DNA of 62,477 nucleotides from Sulfurovum sp. (GTDB lineage Bacteria; Campylobacterota; Campylobacteria; Campylobacterales; Sulfurovaceae). This document shows, one piece after another, positions 16,497 to 24,197 of the stretch (its first letter is position 1; every line of letters starts with the position of its first letter). The notes beneath the pieces were generated by a model. The model was not told the origin of the DNA. It saw only the letters and a list, made by a program, of their open reading frames with translations, and did no database searches. The stretch lies in the NCBI GenBank assembly GCA_027019175.1, contig JALUXB010000087.1:1-62477 (forward strand), read 5' to 3'. Both the position numbers and the translations under genes were made by a program.

Positions 16497-17420
16497 TTAA
16501 AATATCGACACACCCGTCTTGGTCGTGAACTTCTCCAGTGCCAGTGTGCCTGCATGTGAGTTGCCGTATCTGTTGAGTGCCGGTGACCAGACAGCGATGG
16601 ACATCTTTCCTGGTACCACTGCCGCTATGCCGCCGCCTACGCCGCTTTTTGCCGGAAGCCCCACATGAAAGGCGAACTCGCCGCTGGCATCGTAATGTCC
16701 GCAGGTAAGCATCACCGCATTGATACGTTTGGTTTTTGAAGAAGTAATGAACTCTCTTCCGGTAATCGGGTCTTTCCCTGCAAACGCCAAAAAGAGAAAT
16801 GCCCGTGAAAGTTCTTCGGTACTCATGGTAATGGAGCAGTGCTTGAAGTAGGTCATGACCGTATTGGTCACATCGTTTTCGAAGTTTCCGAAACTCTTCA
16901 TCAAGTGCGCAAGTGACAGGTTTCGGTCACCGTGTTCCATTTCGGAGTTGGCTACTTCCTGGTCAAATGAAAGCGCAGCATTGCCGGAAAGCTCCCGCAC
17001 GAAGTGCATAATCACCTCAAGCGTTTTATACTGATCTTTGTAGTGGGTGACCAGCGAATCGGTTATGGCAATCGCACCGGCATTGATGAACGGATTTCTG
17101 GGGATGCCGTTTTCATACTCCAGCTGTACCAATGAGTTGAATGGGTTTCCGGAGGGCTCCACACCTACCCTTTTGTAGAGTTCGGTCGAGTAGATATCAA
17201 GTGCAAGGGTAAAAGTAAAAACTTTTGAAATGGACTGGATGGAGAACTGTTTTTTTGCATCACCAACTGAAAAGACCGAACCGTCTTCCAATGTAAGTGT
17301 CATGGCAAACTGTTCCTGCTCAACCTTTGCAAGTGCTGGAATATAGTCGGCTACCTTCCCGCGTTTTAGCTCTGGCTGTATCTCTTCGTAAATCTCTTCA
17401 AGTATTGCCTGGTAATCCAT
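16497..17420 (-). CDS. glsA: Glutaminase
   Basis: 307 residues. The serine-hydrolase type motif SISK (Ser63, Lys66) with KKQFSIQSISKVF, NPFINAGAIAI and GLPAKSGVGGGI are hallmarks of the GlsA/YbaS family, which hydrolyses glutamine to glutamate and ammonia in the cytoplasm. The ATG at 17420 is preferred over a GTG one codon upstream. A terminator-like hairpin with T-run lies only 14 bases upstream, leaving no room for a separate promoter between them. Confidence 0.95.
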   Translation of the reverse strand: MDYQAILEEIYEEIQPELKRGKVADYIPALAKVEQEQFAMTLTLEDGSVFSVGDAKKQFSIQSISKVFTFTLALDIYSTELYKRVGVEPSGNPFNSLVQLEYENGIPRNPFINAGAIAITDSLVTHYKDQYKTLEVIMHFVRELSGNAALSFDQEVANSEMEHGDRNLSLAHLMKSFGNFENDVTNTVMTYFKHCSITMSTEELSRAFLFLAFAGKDPITGREFITSSKTKRINAVMLTCGHYDASGEFAFHVGLPAKSGVGGGIAAVVPGKMSIAVWSPALNRYGNSHAGTLALEKFTTKTGVSIF

Positions 17421-17433
17421 CACCCTCTCCTAC

Positions 17434-17460
17434 AAAAATAAAGCTTTTCGCCAGAAAAGC
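17434..17460 (-). terminator. Intrinsic terminator between the amidase and glsA
   Basis: On the minus strand GCTTTTC-TGGC-GAAAAGC is followed by TTTATTTTT. It ends the amidase transcript, yet glsA starts right after it, so partial read-through may control glsA. Confidence 0.75.
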
Positions 17461-17476
17461 ATACCAAAACTATTCA

Positions 17477-18187
17477 CTATTTCGGCGGCTCTTTGAGCCC
17501 CAGCCACTTCACACCTGAACGTACCTCTTTCATGAATTTCACACCCGGATCGTACTTCTTCGTACGGTACCCTTTGTCTTTTTCCAGCCACAACGGTGTT
17601 TTCTCCATCCTTCTGTATTCGTGATGGCCAATGAGGTATTGGATGGTGGGGTATTTTCGTTTCAGGTACTTTACGAGTGCGATGTTCGCTTGTACCTGAG
17701 CAGGCGTAAGATCGTTGGCATTCTTAGCAACATTTTCGACACCGATAGCATTGTAGTTAAGCCCAATGACATGGCGTGCCATATGGTTGTCGGGCATCAG
17801 GCGGTACACTGTACCGTCTCTGTCTACAAGATAGTGTGCCGAGACATTGAGAGCAGATGCTTTGGCAATGTCTTTGCGGCCTCTGAGCATCTGCGGCTTG
17901 AGGGCATTAAAGGAATCTTTGAGTGACCCGATCGCAGTGTAGTGCAGCACGATCACTTTTGGGGTTATGGTAATGTCATGAACATCTTTGCCATAGTGCT
18001 GTTTAATGTAGGCTTTTGTCAAGGCTACACGTTTAGGGCCAAAGTCGATAGGTTTATCAACAATTTTTAGTTTTTTAGAAGCCGGAGGCGGTGCAATGGG
18101 TTGTGTTTGACACCGGGTTGGCTCAGTTTGTGTTGCACAGGCAGTCAGTGTCAAAGCAAAGGAGGCAAGCAGAAGCAGTCGTTTCAT
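17477..18187 (-). CDS. N-acetylmuramoyl-L-alanine amidase, lipoprotein (AmiD-like)
   Basis: 236 residues. The signal peptide ends in lipobox LTLTAC. The Amidase_2 domain shows VIVLHYTAIGS (zinc histidine), SAHYLVDRDGTVYRL, NYNAIGVENVA and QYLIGHHEYR. Such enzymes cut the amide between MurNAc and the stem peptide, here anchored to a membrane in the periplasm. The product feeds muropeptide recycling, matching the AnmK-AmgK-MurU genes 5 kb away. Its ATG overlaps the upstream gene's stop (ATGA). Confidence 0.9.
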   Translation of the reverse strand: MKRLLLLASFALTLTACATQTEPTRCQTQPIAPPPASKKLKIVDKPIDFGPKRVALTKAYIKQHYGKDVHDITITPKVIVLHYTAIGSLKDSFNALKPQMLRGRKDIAKASALNVSAHYLVDRDGTVYRLMPDNHMARHVIGLNYNAIGVENVAKNANDLTPAQVQANIALVKYLKRKYPTIQYLIGHHEYRRMEKTPLWLEKDKGYRTKKYDPGVKFMKEVRSGVKWLGLKEPPK

Positions 18188-18747
18188 CTATTTTCCTTGG
18201 TATGTGTCGGTGTAGACTCTGAGGCTCTGGCGCTGACCAGCATAAAGGCTACGATCAGCGGAGGCAGTCCGATGGAGAGCAGATAGGACGGCAGGTGCAG
18301 CAGTCCATGGCGGTTGAGGTAGAGAAAGCCCAAAATAAGCAACACATAGGCACCGATCCGATAGAGTGAAAGTGCGCCTTTTGTATCACGCAATACTTCA
18401 AAGAGAGTACGGCGGTTTGCCTTGAGGCGTTTTTTCTCCTCTTTGATGGCAGTTCTCATATCTTCAACTGGTTCTTCGATATTCTCATCAGAATAGAGAT
18501 CGTGTGGGTCTTCGAGTTTGTCAATGACATCTCTGTCGATGTCAGTTGTGATGACTTCATGTTCCACCCGTGCATCGACCATACGTTTGTAACTCTTCAT
18601 AGAGCCGAGCATCACCATCGAAGCGGAGAGGAAACCTATCTGTGTATTGAGCAACACTTTCTCATCAAAAAAAAGCGCACTTGCAAGCAGTAAAAGTCCG
18701 TCAACACCGATGAGTGCGCCGACAATCTTTCTGTCAGTAACGTTCAT
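18184..18747 (-). CDS. Membrane protein, unknown, downstream of AtpZ-like gene
   Basis: About 187 residues from the ATG in GATGAACGTTACTGAC. Two N-terminal helices (IVGALIGVDGLLLLASALFF; TQIGFLSASMVMLGS), a charged coiled middle (KLEDPHDLYSDENIEEPVED and EEKKRLKANRR), then two C-terminal helices. The start overlaps the AtpZ-like stop by about 13 bases, and an ATGA overlap links its stop to the amidase start. Longer upstream starts would overlap more of the neighbour and are not preferred. Family not recognised. Confidence 0.75.
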   Translation of the reverse strand: MNVTDRKIVGALIGVDGLLLLASALFFDEKVLLNTQIGFLSASMVMLGSMKSYKRMVDARVEHEVITTDIDRDVIDKLEDPHDLYSDENIEEPVEDMRTAIKEEKKRLKANRRTLFEVLRDTKGALSLYRIGAYVLLILGFLYLNRHGLLHLPSYLLSIGLPPLIVAFMLVSARASESTPTHTKENR

Positions 18748-19042
18748 CGTCATCCTCTTCATCGGCATCGATCTCTCTTTGGTGACGGTAGCGCGGATCA
18801 CGTGCAAGCTCATCGAGAGAGGCTTTCTGTTTACGGTAGGCGATATAGACATTGTTTACTGCTGCTCCAATGCCTATGACGACACCAAGCCAGAGTGTCC
18901 AACCGACACCTGTCAGTTTTTTTAGCCCCAGACCGACACCCACACCGATCAATACTGCCACAACCATTGAAATGCCAAGGCTCAATCCGTCAGCGGCATC
19001 GACAATTTTTTTGAATTTGGGTTCTTCTTTTTTTTTCGGCAA
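18734..19042 (-). CDS. AtpZ/AtpI-like protein
   Basis: 102 residues with two helices (LSLGISMVVAVLIGVGVGLGL and WTLWLGVVIGIGAAVNNVYIAY) and an acidic C-terminal tail (IDADEEDDDERY). The pattern of a DGLSLGI helix plus a glycine-rich hairpin fits the AtpZ/AtpI family, small membrane proteins linked to F-type ATPase assembly and, in some bacteria, divalent cation uptake. No ATP synthase genes lie in this window, which is common in Campylobacterota. Confidence 0.75.
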   Translation of the reverse strand: MPKKKEEPKFKKIVDAADGLSLGISMVVAVLIGVGVGLGLKKLTGVGWTLWLGVVIGIGAAVNNVYIAYRKQKASLDELARDPRYRHQREIDADEEDDDERY

Positions 19043-19154
19043 AGTTATTCCTTCTTCATGCTTTCAATTACAAGTATATAAGTATATCCAAAAGAGTTGA
19101 ACTCCAAAGAAGCCAAACAATATATGTATATGGGAAAAAAGTGAGGGAATATCG

Positions 19155-19616
19155 CTATTTCAATAGCATCCCGCAACAGCGTTTGTATTTCTTGCCGCTG
19201 CCGCAAATACATACCTCATTACGCGGAAAGTTCACTTTGTCTTCGTAAATTTCTCCGTCAACATACTTCCACATATCGTTAATCTTTTTGAACACTGACT
19301 TTTCGTGATGGACGTGCTGCACGCCGTTGTAAATGTAGTAAGCTTTGAATTCGACAGTATCATCTGTATGGTCAATAATCTCCAGATGCTGCCAGTGGCT
19401 GTTGTCGGCCCAGTCCTGGATGAACTTGAGCTCTTCATCGCTCCAGGTATGGTCATGTGTGGTTGCCTGAAGGTAGTTGACATCTCCCAGGCAGTAAGCG
19501 CTGTAGCGGGAACGCATCAGTGCCAGGGCAGTTGGGACAACATCAATCACGCGCAGTATCGGCTCACAGCACTCTGAAAAGGGTTTGCCGCTTTTGCAGT
19601 AACAGGGCTGTTCCAT
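19155..19616 (-). CDS. ychJ: YchJ family SEC-C metal-binding protein
   Basis: 153 residues, close to the 152 of E. coli YchJ. It has two SEC-C type zinc motifs: CYCKSGKPFSECC at the N-terminus and CICGSGKKYKRCCG at the C-terminus, around a DUF-type domain with ALMRSRYSAYCLGDVNYLQATT. Its role is unknown. Its ATG follows the hemL stop immediately with no own ribosome binding site, so it probably relies on coupling to hemL. The 19043-19154 gap before the next gene holds nothing I can name. Confidence 0.9.
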   Translation of the reverse strand: MEQPCYCKSGKPFSECCEPILRVIDVVPTALALMRSRYSAYCLGDVNYLQATTHDHTWSDEELKFIQDWADNSHWQHLEIIDHTDDTVEFKAYYIYNGVQHVHHEKSVFKKINDMWKYVDGEIYEDKVNFPRNEVCICGSGKKYKRCCGMLLK

Positions 19617-19617
19617 C

Positions 19618-20910
19618 TTAAGCGGTAATCTCTTTGAGTGTTTCGTAGGCAGCCTTGATGCTCTCTTCTATCATTACGTCGGTTGTGGCTGTCGAAATGA
19701 ATCCGGTCTCAAACGATGAACAGGCAAGGTAGACACCACGGTCGAGCATCCCTTTATGGAATTTGGCAAAGAGCTTTTGGTCATTCTCCAGCGCATCAGC
19801 AAAGTTTTTTACCGGCTTGTCAGAAAAAAAGAAACCGAACATACTGCCCCGTACATCGGTCACCATCGGTACTTTCACCGCTTCGGCAGCTTTTTTAAAG
19901 CCCTCCATAAGTGTTTTGGCTCTGTTTGCAAGTTCAACATAGAGTGAGGGATTGCTTTTGAGTTTTCGCAGGCTCGTGAGTCCGGCTGCCATGGCTACCG
20001 GGTTTCCGCTGAGTGTTCCCGCCTGATAGACCGGCCCTTCAGGAGAGAGGTGCGCCATGATCTCCTTGGCACCCCCAAATGCACCCACAGGCATACCCCC
20101 GCCGATCACCTTCCCAAGTGTGACCATGTCAGGCATAACCTTCGTAATCCCCTGCGCGCCTTTGAGTGATGCTCTAAATCCGCTCATGACCTCATCGAAG
20201 ATAAGCAGTGTGCCATGCTCGTTACAAACGGCGCGAAGTTCTTGTAAAAATTGCTCTTCGGCAGGTACAAGCCCCATATTTCCTGCAATCGGCTCTATGA
20301 TGACACAGGCAATCCCCTCTTTGGAATCTGCAAAACACTGCTTGACACTCTCGATGTCATTGTAAGTTGCCAGCAGTGTGTGTTTTGTCAAGTCTGCCGG
20401 TACACCGGGGCTGCTTGGGTTTCCGAATGTCGCCGCTCCTGAACCTGCCTGTACCAGCAGGGAGTCACTGTGCCCGTGGTAGCAGCCGGTAAATTTGACA
20501 ATGTCATCACGTCCGGTAAAACCGCGTGCCAGTCTAATGGCACTCATCACCGCTTCAGTTCCCGAACTGACAAAACGCACTTTGTCAATGCTTTCAAAGA
20601 GGTCAACGATCTCTTCGGCAAGCTCTGTTTCGACTGTTGTAGGCGCACCGAAACTCAAGCCTTTTTTCACTGCATCGATCACTGCCGTTTCAATATCGCT
20701 GTCACAGTGTCCGAAGATTAGCGGTCCCCAGCTCTGTACATAGTCAATATAACGATTCCCGTCAATATCGTAAAGGTATCCGCCCTCGCCTCTTTCAATG
20801 AAGGGAGGTGTTCCTTCTACGCCGCTGAATGCTCTTACCGGAGAGTCCACGCCTCCGGGAATAACTTTATATGCCTCTTCAAATGCTGCGATGCTTTTGT
20901 CGTATGCCAT
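19618..20910 (-). CDS. hemL: Glutamate-1-semialdehyde 2,1-aminomutase
   Basis: 430 residues, the usual length. PLP-binding features include [49 protein letters not shown] and the lysine segment [18 protein letters not shown]. It makes 5-aminolevulinate in the C5 heme pathway, supplying the c-type cytochromes and NnrS seen here. AAGGA precedes the ATG, and a minus-strand TATAAT at 20942-20947 is a good -10 box. Confidence 0.97.
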   Translation of the reverse strand: MAYDKSIAAFEEAYKVIPGGVDSPVRAFSGVEGTPPFIERGEGGYLYDIDGNRYIDYVQSWGPLIFGHCDSDIETAVIDAVKKGLSFGAPTTVETELAEEIVDLFESIDKVRFVSSGTEAVMSAIRLARGFTGRDDIVKFTGCYHGHSDSLLVQAGSGAATFGNPSSPGVPADLTKHTLLATYNDIESVKQCFADSKEGIACVIIEPIAGNMGLVPAEEQFLQELRAVCNEHGTLLIFDEVMSGFRASLKGAQGITKVMPDMVTLGKVIGGGMPVGAFGGAKEIMAHLSPEGPVYQAGTLSGNPVAMAAGLTSLRKLKSNPSLYVELANRAKTLMEGFKKAAEAVKVPMVTDVRGSMFGFFFSDKPVKNFADALENDQKLFAKFHKGMLDRGVYLACSSFETGFISTATTDVMIEESIKAAYETLKEITA

Positions 20911-20928
20911 GCATTAATCCTTGTTAAG

Positions 20929-20947
20929 TATAATATCGCAGATTATA
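20929..20947. promoter_or_regulatory. Divergent -10 boxes between hemL and tonB-like gene
   Basis: TATAAT at 20929-20934 on the plus strand and TATAAT at 20942-20947 on the minus strand lie 7 bases apart, so the two promoters overlap face to face and may interfere with each other. Confidence 0.5.
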
Positions 20948-20965
20948 CAACAGAGGGACTAAAAG

Positions 20966-21898
20966 GTGAGGGATAAACGAACGCTCAAAGGTTTTATACT
21001 CTCGTTCCTCCTTCATCTGCTCATTTTTGCACTCTTTTTCTTCTCTTTTGAAAAGATGAAGTTCACCCCTCCCCCGCCGCAGAGTGAGAAAAAGATCACC
21101 CTCAACCTTTCCCAGTTCACACCGCCCGCCCCCAAACCGACACCAAAACCCAAACAGAAACCACCTGTCGTACCGCCAAAACCGAAAGTACAGCCAAAGC
21201 CGGAGCCAAAACCTGAAAAACCGGTTATCGAAACGAAACCGCCTGTGCCTGTGGCCAAAAAGAAGCATGTTGAAAAGAAAAAGGGCTTTGAAGTTGCCAA
21301 GATATCAAAAGAAGAGAACAATGCTACGAAGGTTGTAAAGCAGGAGAGTAAAAAAGTAAAACCGAAAAAGAAGATAGCTAAAAAGAAAAAGCCTGTAAAG
21401 AAAAAGGTGGCCAGGAGGAAACCTCTTCCAACAACCTTCCATCTTCCCAAAAAACATACCAAAGACAAACTTGCCAATGCACTCCTTGGCGGAAAACGAA
21501 GCGCACACCGTCGCCCTGCCCGAAGAGCTTCGGCACCAAGCGGCCGTACCAGCAGGATGATCAACCAGCTCTACGGCCGGGAATTCTACAGCTTTACCAA
21601 GACCCAGCAGAAGTTCATCAAAAACCATCTTGACGAGATTTACCGCATTACGCAAAACACGCTTGTCATCAACGGATACCCCGATGTTGCGGTACGCACA
21701 GGCCAACAGGGCACCAATGTGGTCTCGTTCTACCTGCACCCCAACGGCGCCATCACCAACCTGCACCTGGTACGCCCCATAGGCTATGAAGCACTCGACA
21801 AAAATACCATTTCAGTCATTCAGATCGCATACAAAGACTATCCGCGTCCAAAGACCAAGACGAAAATTGTGTTTTATGTGAATTATCGGCTTTATTGA
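20966..21898 (+). CDS. TonB-like energy-transduction protein
   Basis: 310 residues from a GTG start. One N-terminal helix (FILSFLLHLLIFALFFFSF), a long Pro/Lys-rich periplasm-spanning region (for example PAPKPTPKPKQKPP) and lysine-rich stretch, then a C-terminal TonB-type domain with NVVSFYLHPNGAITNLHLVRPIGYEALD and YPRP..KIVFYVNYRLY. TonB proteins carry proton-motive energy from ExbBD to outer-membrane transporters. No exbB, exbD or receptor genes are nearby. It ends over the stump of a response regulator on the other strand. Confidence 0.85.
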   Translation: MRDKRTLKGFILSFLLHLLIFALFFFSFEKMKFTPPPPQSEKKITLNLSQFTPPAPKPTPKPKQKPPVVPPKPKVQPKPEPKPEKPVIETKPPVPVAKKKHVEKKKGFEVAKISKEENNATKVVKQESKKVKPKKKIAKKKKPVKKKVARRKPLPTTFHLPKKHTKDKLANALLGGKRSAHRRPARRASAPSGRTSRMINQLYGREFYSFTKTQQKFIKNHLDEIYRITQNTLVINGYPDVAVRTGQQGTNVVSFYLHPNGAITNLHLVRPIGYEALDKNTISVIQIAYKDYPRPKTKTKIVFYVNYRLY

Positions 21899-22035
21899 TT
21901 GTATTTCAAAATAATTTCTTGAAGTACTTCATTTTTAATAGGCTTCAACAAAATATCTGTAGCCCCTGCTTTTTTAATCTTGTTGACCGCTTCCTCTTCA
22001 GATACACCTGTCAAACTGTAGATATAGCACAGTTT
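21892..22035 (-). pseudogene. C-terminal stump of a response-regulator receiver domain
   Basis: On the minus strand a frame ending in TAA at 21892-21894 reads YIYSLTGVSEEEAVNKIKKAGATDILLKPIKNEVLQEIIL. This matches beta-4 to alpha-5 of a REC domain, including the conserved Thr (LTG) and the Lys-Pro (LKP). The phosphoacceptor aspartate half is absent; upstream of about 22035 the frame loses resemblance and hits a stop near 22078. It overlaps the last few bases of the tonB-like gene. The break marks the left edge of the accessory island. Confidence 0.7.
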
Positions 22036-22046
22036 TGATAAAATAG

Positions 22047-22052
22047 TATACT
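22047..22052 (+). promoter_or_regulatory. -10-like box (TATACT) for the Sel1 gene
   Basis: TATACT lies 44 bases before the ATG at 22091; AAGGA at 22080 precedes the start. Confidence 0.4.
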
Positions 22053-22090
22053 TTAAATCATACAAACCAATCGTGCTTCAAGGATGGCAA

Positions 22091-23356
22091 ATGACAAAAC
22101 TATTAAAAAAAGTCTTTCTTGCCGTTTTTACAGGTGTTTTCATTATCGGGGGCGGATATCTCTATTTACAAACAGATCCAACGCTAAGCAACTACCAACT
22201 ATGTGAACTTTTGCACGGTTATTTAAAACTGGCATGGCAACTGGGATTGGTCATTGTGGGAATGTTTAGTATTTATGCGAAAGTACGACCTTTTGCACTG
22301 ACCGTAGCACTGCTTTACGGTGCTTATGTGTGGTGTGACCGTCCTCTTGACAAAACGGTCTGGATCAAAAACTTCTCTGATCAAAACCGCGGTATCACAA
22401 TTAACGATAAAAATTACACTTTTTCACCCGGTATGGAAAAACCGTTTAGGTTTTTGACCGGTACAGTATCAATCGACAAAAAAGAGATCAAAGAACGAGG
22501 CACCTATGTTGTCAACCTTGCTTATCCCGAGAAATACCTCCAATACGGACCGATTCACAATATTGCACGACAAGGTACACTCTATGAAGCATCGCCACTC
22601 AAGCTTTCAAAACAAAAAGTAACAAAAATCGATCCCGAACCCGATGCTACGATTAGCAATATCGCATCTGTACCTGTCAGTCCACGGTGCTATTATATTG
22701 AAGCGGTAGATGCATTTAATGCAAAGTATAGTGAAGTAGCACAAATTTATAAAAAAGGATGCGACCAAAACGATAGTGCCTTCTGTTTCAGCCTTGCTCT
22801 TAGCTATGAAACGGGAAAGGGTGTACCGCAAAGCTACACCAAAGCCAATGCCCTTTACAAAACCGCATGCGAAAGAGGGTATGCCGAGGCGTGCCACAAC
22901 TTGGCTGTCAATTATGACCATGGCACAGGGGTATCACAAGATCGCAGACGAGCCATTGCACTTTATAAACAGGCTTGCCAAAACGGTATTGCCGTTGCCT
23001 GTTTCAACATAGGCAACGCCTATGGCTACGGTTTGGGAATGGATGTAAACATGACGGCGGCGGCAGTCTATTATCAGCAAGCCTGTGAACTCGGTGATGG
23101 AGACGGATGTTACAAAGCCGGCAATTTCTATACATACGGTAACGGTGTCGATGAGAATTCAACTTTGGCAAAACGCTACTTTAAAAAAGCGTGTATCTCA
23201 GGAAATCTCAAAGCATGTTCACTCGAGAAAAATCTTGCAAAGAGCGATGCTCCTGTAACGGAAGAGCTTAAAGATGAGATATTGAAACAGATCCGTCATA
23301 GCAAAGACCCGGGTACTTCATTTTGGCAGCGGGCGCATTACTATATGGACGAGTAG
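22091..23356 (+). CDS. Membrane-anchored Hcp-type Sel1-repeat protein
   Basis: About 421 residues. Two to three hydrophobic segments lie in the first 90 residues (VFLAVFTGVFIIGGGYLYL; QLGLVIVGMFSIY; LTVALLYGAYVW), then a domain of about 100 residues of unknown fold, then four to five Sel1 repeats. Each repeat carries a pair of cysteines a fixed distance apart (GCDQNDSAFCFSL, ACERGYAEACHNL, ACQNGIAVACFNI, ACELGDGDGCYKA, ACISGNLKACS), the disulfide pattern of Helicobacter cysteine-rich proteins (Hcp). Only plus-strand gene of the island. GTG 22073 is possible but AAGGA favours ATG 22091. Confidence 0.85.
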   Translation: MTKLLKKVFLAVFTGVFIIGGGYLYLQTDPTLSNYQLCELLHGYLKLAWQLGLVIVGMFSIYAKVRPFALTVALLYGAYVWCDRPLDKTVWIKNFSDQNRGITINDKNYTFSPGMEKPFRFLTGTVSIDKKEIKERGTYVVNLAYPEKYLQYGPIHNIARQGTLYEASPLKLSKQKVTKIDPEPDATISNIASVPVSPRCYYIEAVDAFNAKYSEVAQIYKKGCDQNDSAFCFSLALSYETGKGVPQSYTKANALYKTACERGYAEACHNLAVNYDHGTGVSQDRRRAIALYKQACQNGIAVACFNIGNAYGYGLGMDVNMTAAAVYYQQACELGDGDGCYKAGNFYTYGNGVDENSTLAKRYFKKACISGNLKACSLEKNLAKSDAPVTEELKDEILKQIRHSKDPGTSFWQRAHYYMDE

Positions 23357-23408
23357 AAAACGACCGCAGGCAGGGGTCAGATTAAGTGCCGGTTAATACA
23401 GATAAAAA

Positions 23409-24197
23409 TTACGACGTTTCGCACCCTCGTTGCGCTATCGACTCTGTCAACAATCGATAAGTCTCGTTGAACCGGACATCACATTTATCATGATCAATCT
23501 CCAGTTTCTCTACACTACTTTGAATGTAAAGCAGTTTTGCCGCTCGCTTCATATTGCGATCCAGAATGAAACGTTTTTTAACCGTTTTACCCTCTACGGT
23601 TTGAAATGTTACATCCGCAACACTGCTTCTGACATAACCCGAATATCGTGTTTTTGTTTCGAAAGATGCGATCTCCTCATACAAAAACTCTTCCCCCTCT
23701 ATGGCAAAGCCCTCTTCGCACACATATAAATCGAAAAGATTCGTTTTGTGCGGAATGAGACGTCTGAGTTTCTTGTAAGGCAGAACGACAGATATGAACG
23801 CTTTATATTCCGCATCGTCGAATATCACGTTTTCAAAAATATTTCGAATATTTTTGTTGTCACTTAGATACAAGGAAACTCTTTTAAGATCTCCACACAC
23901 AAACAGTTTGAAAAAGAGTGTATTGTTTTTCAGAGGAAGTCTTTTTGTATCGAAAAGCAGCGTATCCGCTTCGATAGTAAATTCATAAACACGGGATTGT
24001 CGGCATAAATAAGCTCTGTGAGCGTAGAAAACCGCTGCAGCAAATAAAAAAAACGACGCAAAAAGAGTGATATAAGCTACAAAAAATCCAAAGTCATTGC
24101 TAAATCTGTATGCAACATATCCGGTGGTGATAGAACCGATGGCAAATACTACACTCTTTGCAACGTTTCGTCCGTTTGACTTTTGTGTGATTTTCAT
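23409..24197 (-). CDS. Two-helix membrane protein, paralog A of an island family
   Basis: 262 residues, family not recognised. Two N-terminal helices (VVFAIGSITTGYVAYRF and FFVAYITLFASFFLFAAAVFY), then a soluble domain of about 190 residues with VYEFTIEADTLLFDTKRLPLK, SLYLSDNKNIRNIFENVIFDDAEYKAFISVVLPY and LYVCEEGFAIEGEEFLYEEI. The same ordered blocks occur in the proteins at 26335-27111 and 27108-28022, so these are paralogs. The beta-rich blocks with 'EGFAIEG..LYEEI' suggest a PH-like or YcxB-like fold (inference). It starts by ATGA overlap with the preceding 714-residue gene and is last in the run. Confidence 0.75.
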   Translation of the reverse strand: MKITQKSNGRNVAKSVVFAIGSITTGYVAYRFSNDFGFFVAYITLFASFFLFAAAVFYAHRAYLCRQSRVYEFTIEADTLLFDTKRLPLKNNTLFFKLFVCGDLKRVSLYLSDNKNIRNIFENVIFDDAEYKAFISVVLPYKKLRRLIPHKTNLFDLYVCEEGFAIEGEEFLYEEIASFETKTRYSGYVRSSVADVTFQTVEGKTVKKRFILDRNMKRAAKLLYIQSSVEKLEIDHDKCDVRFNETYRLLTESIAQRGCETS

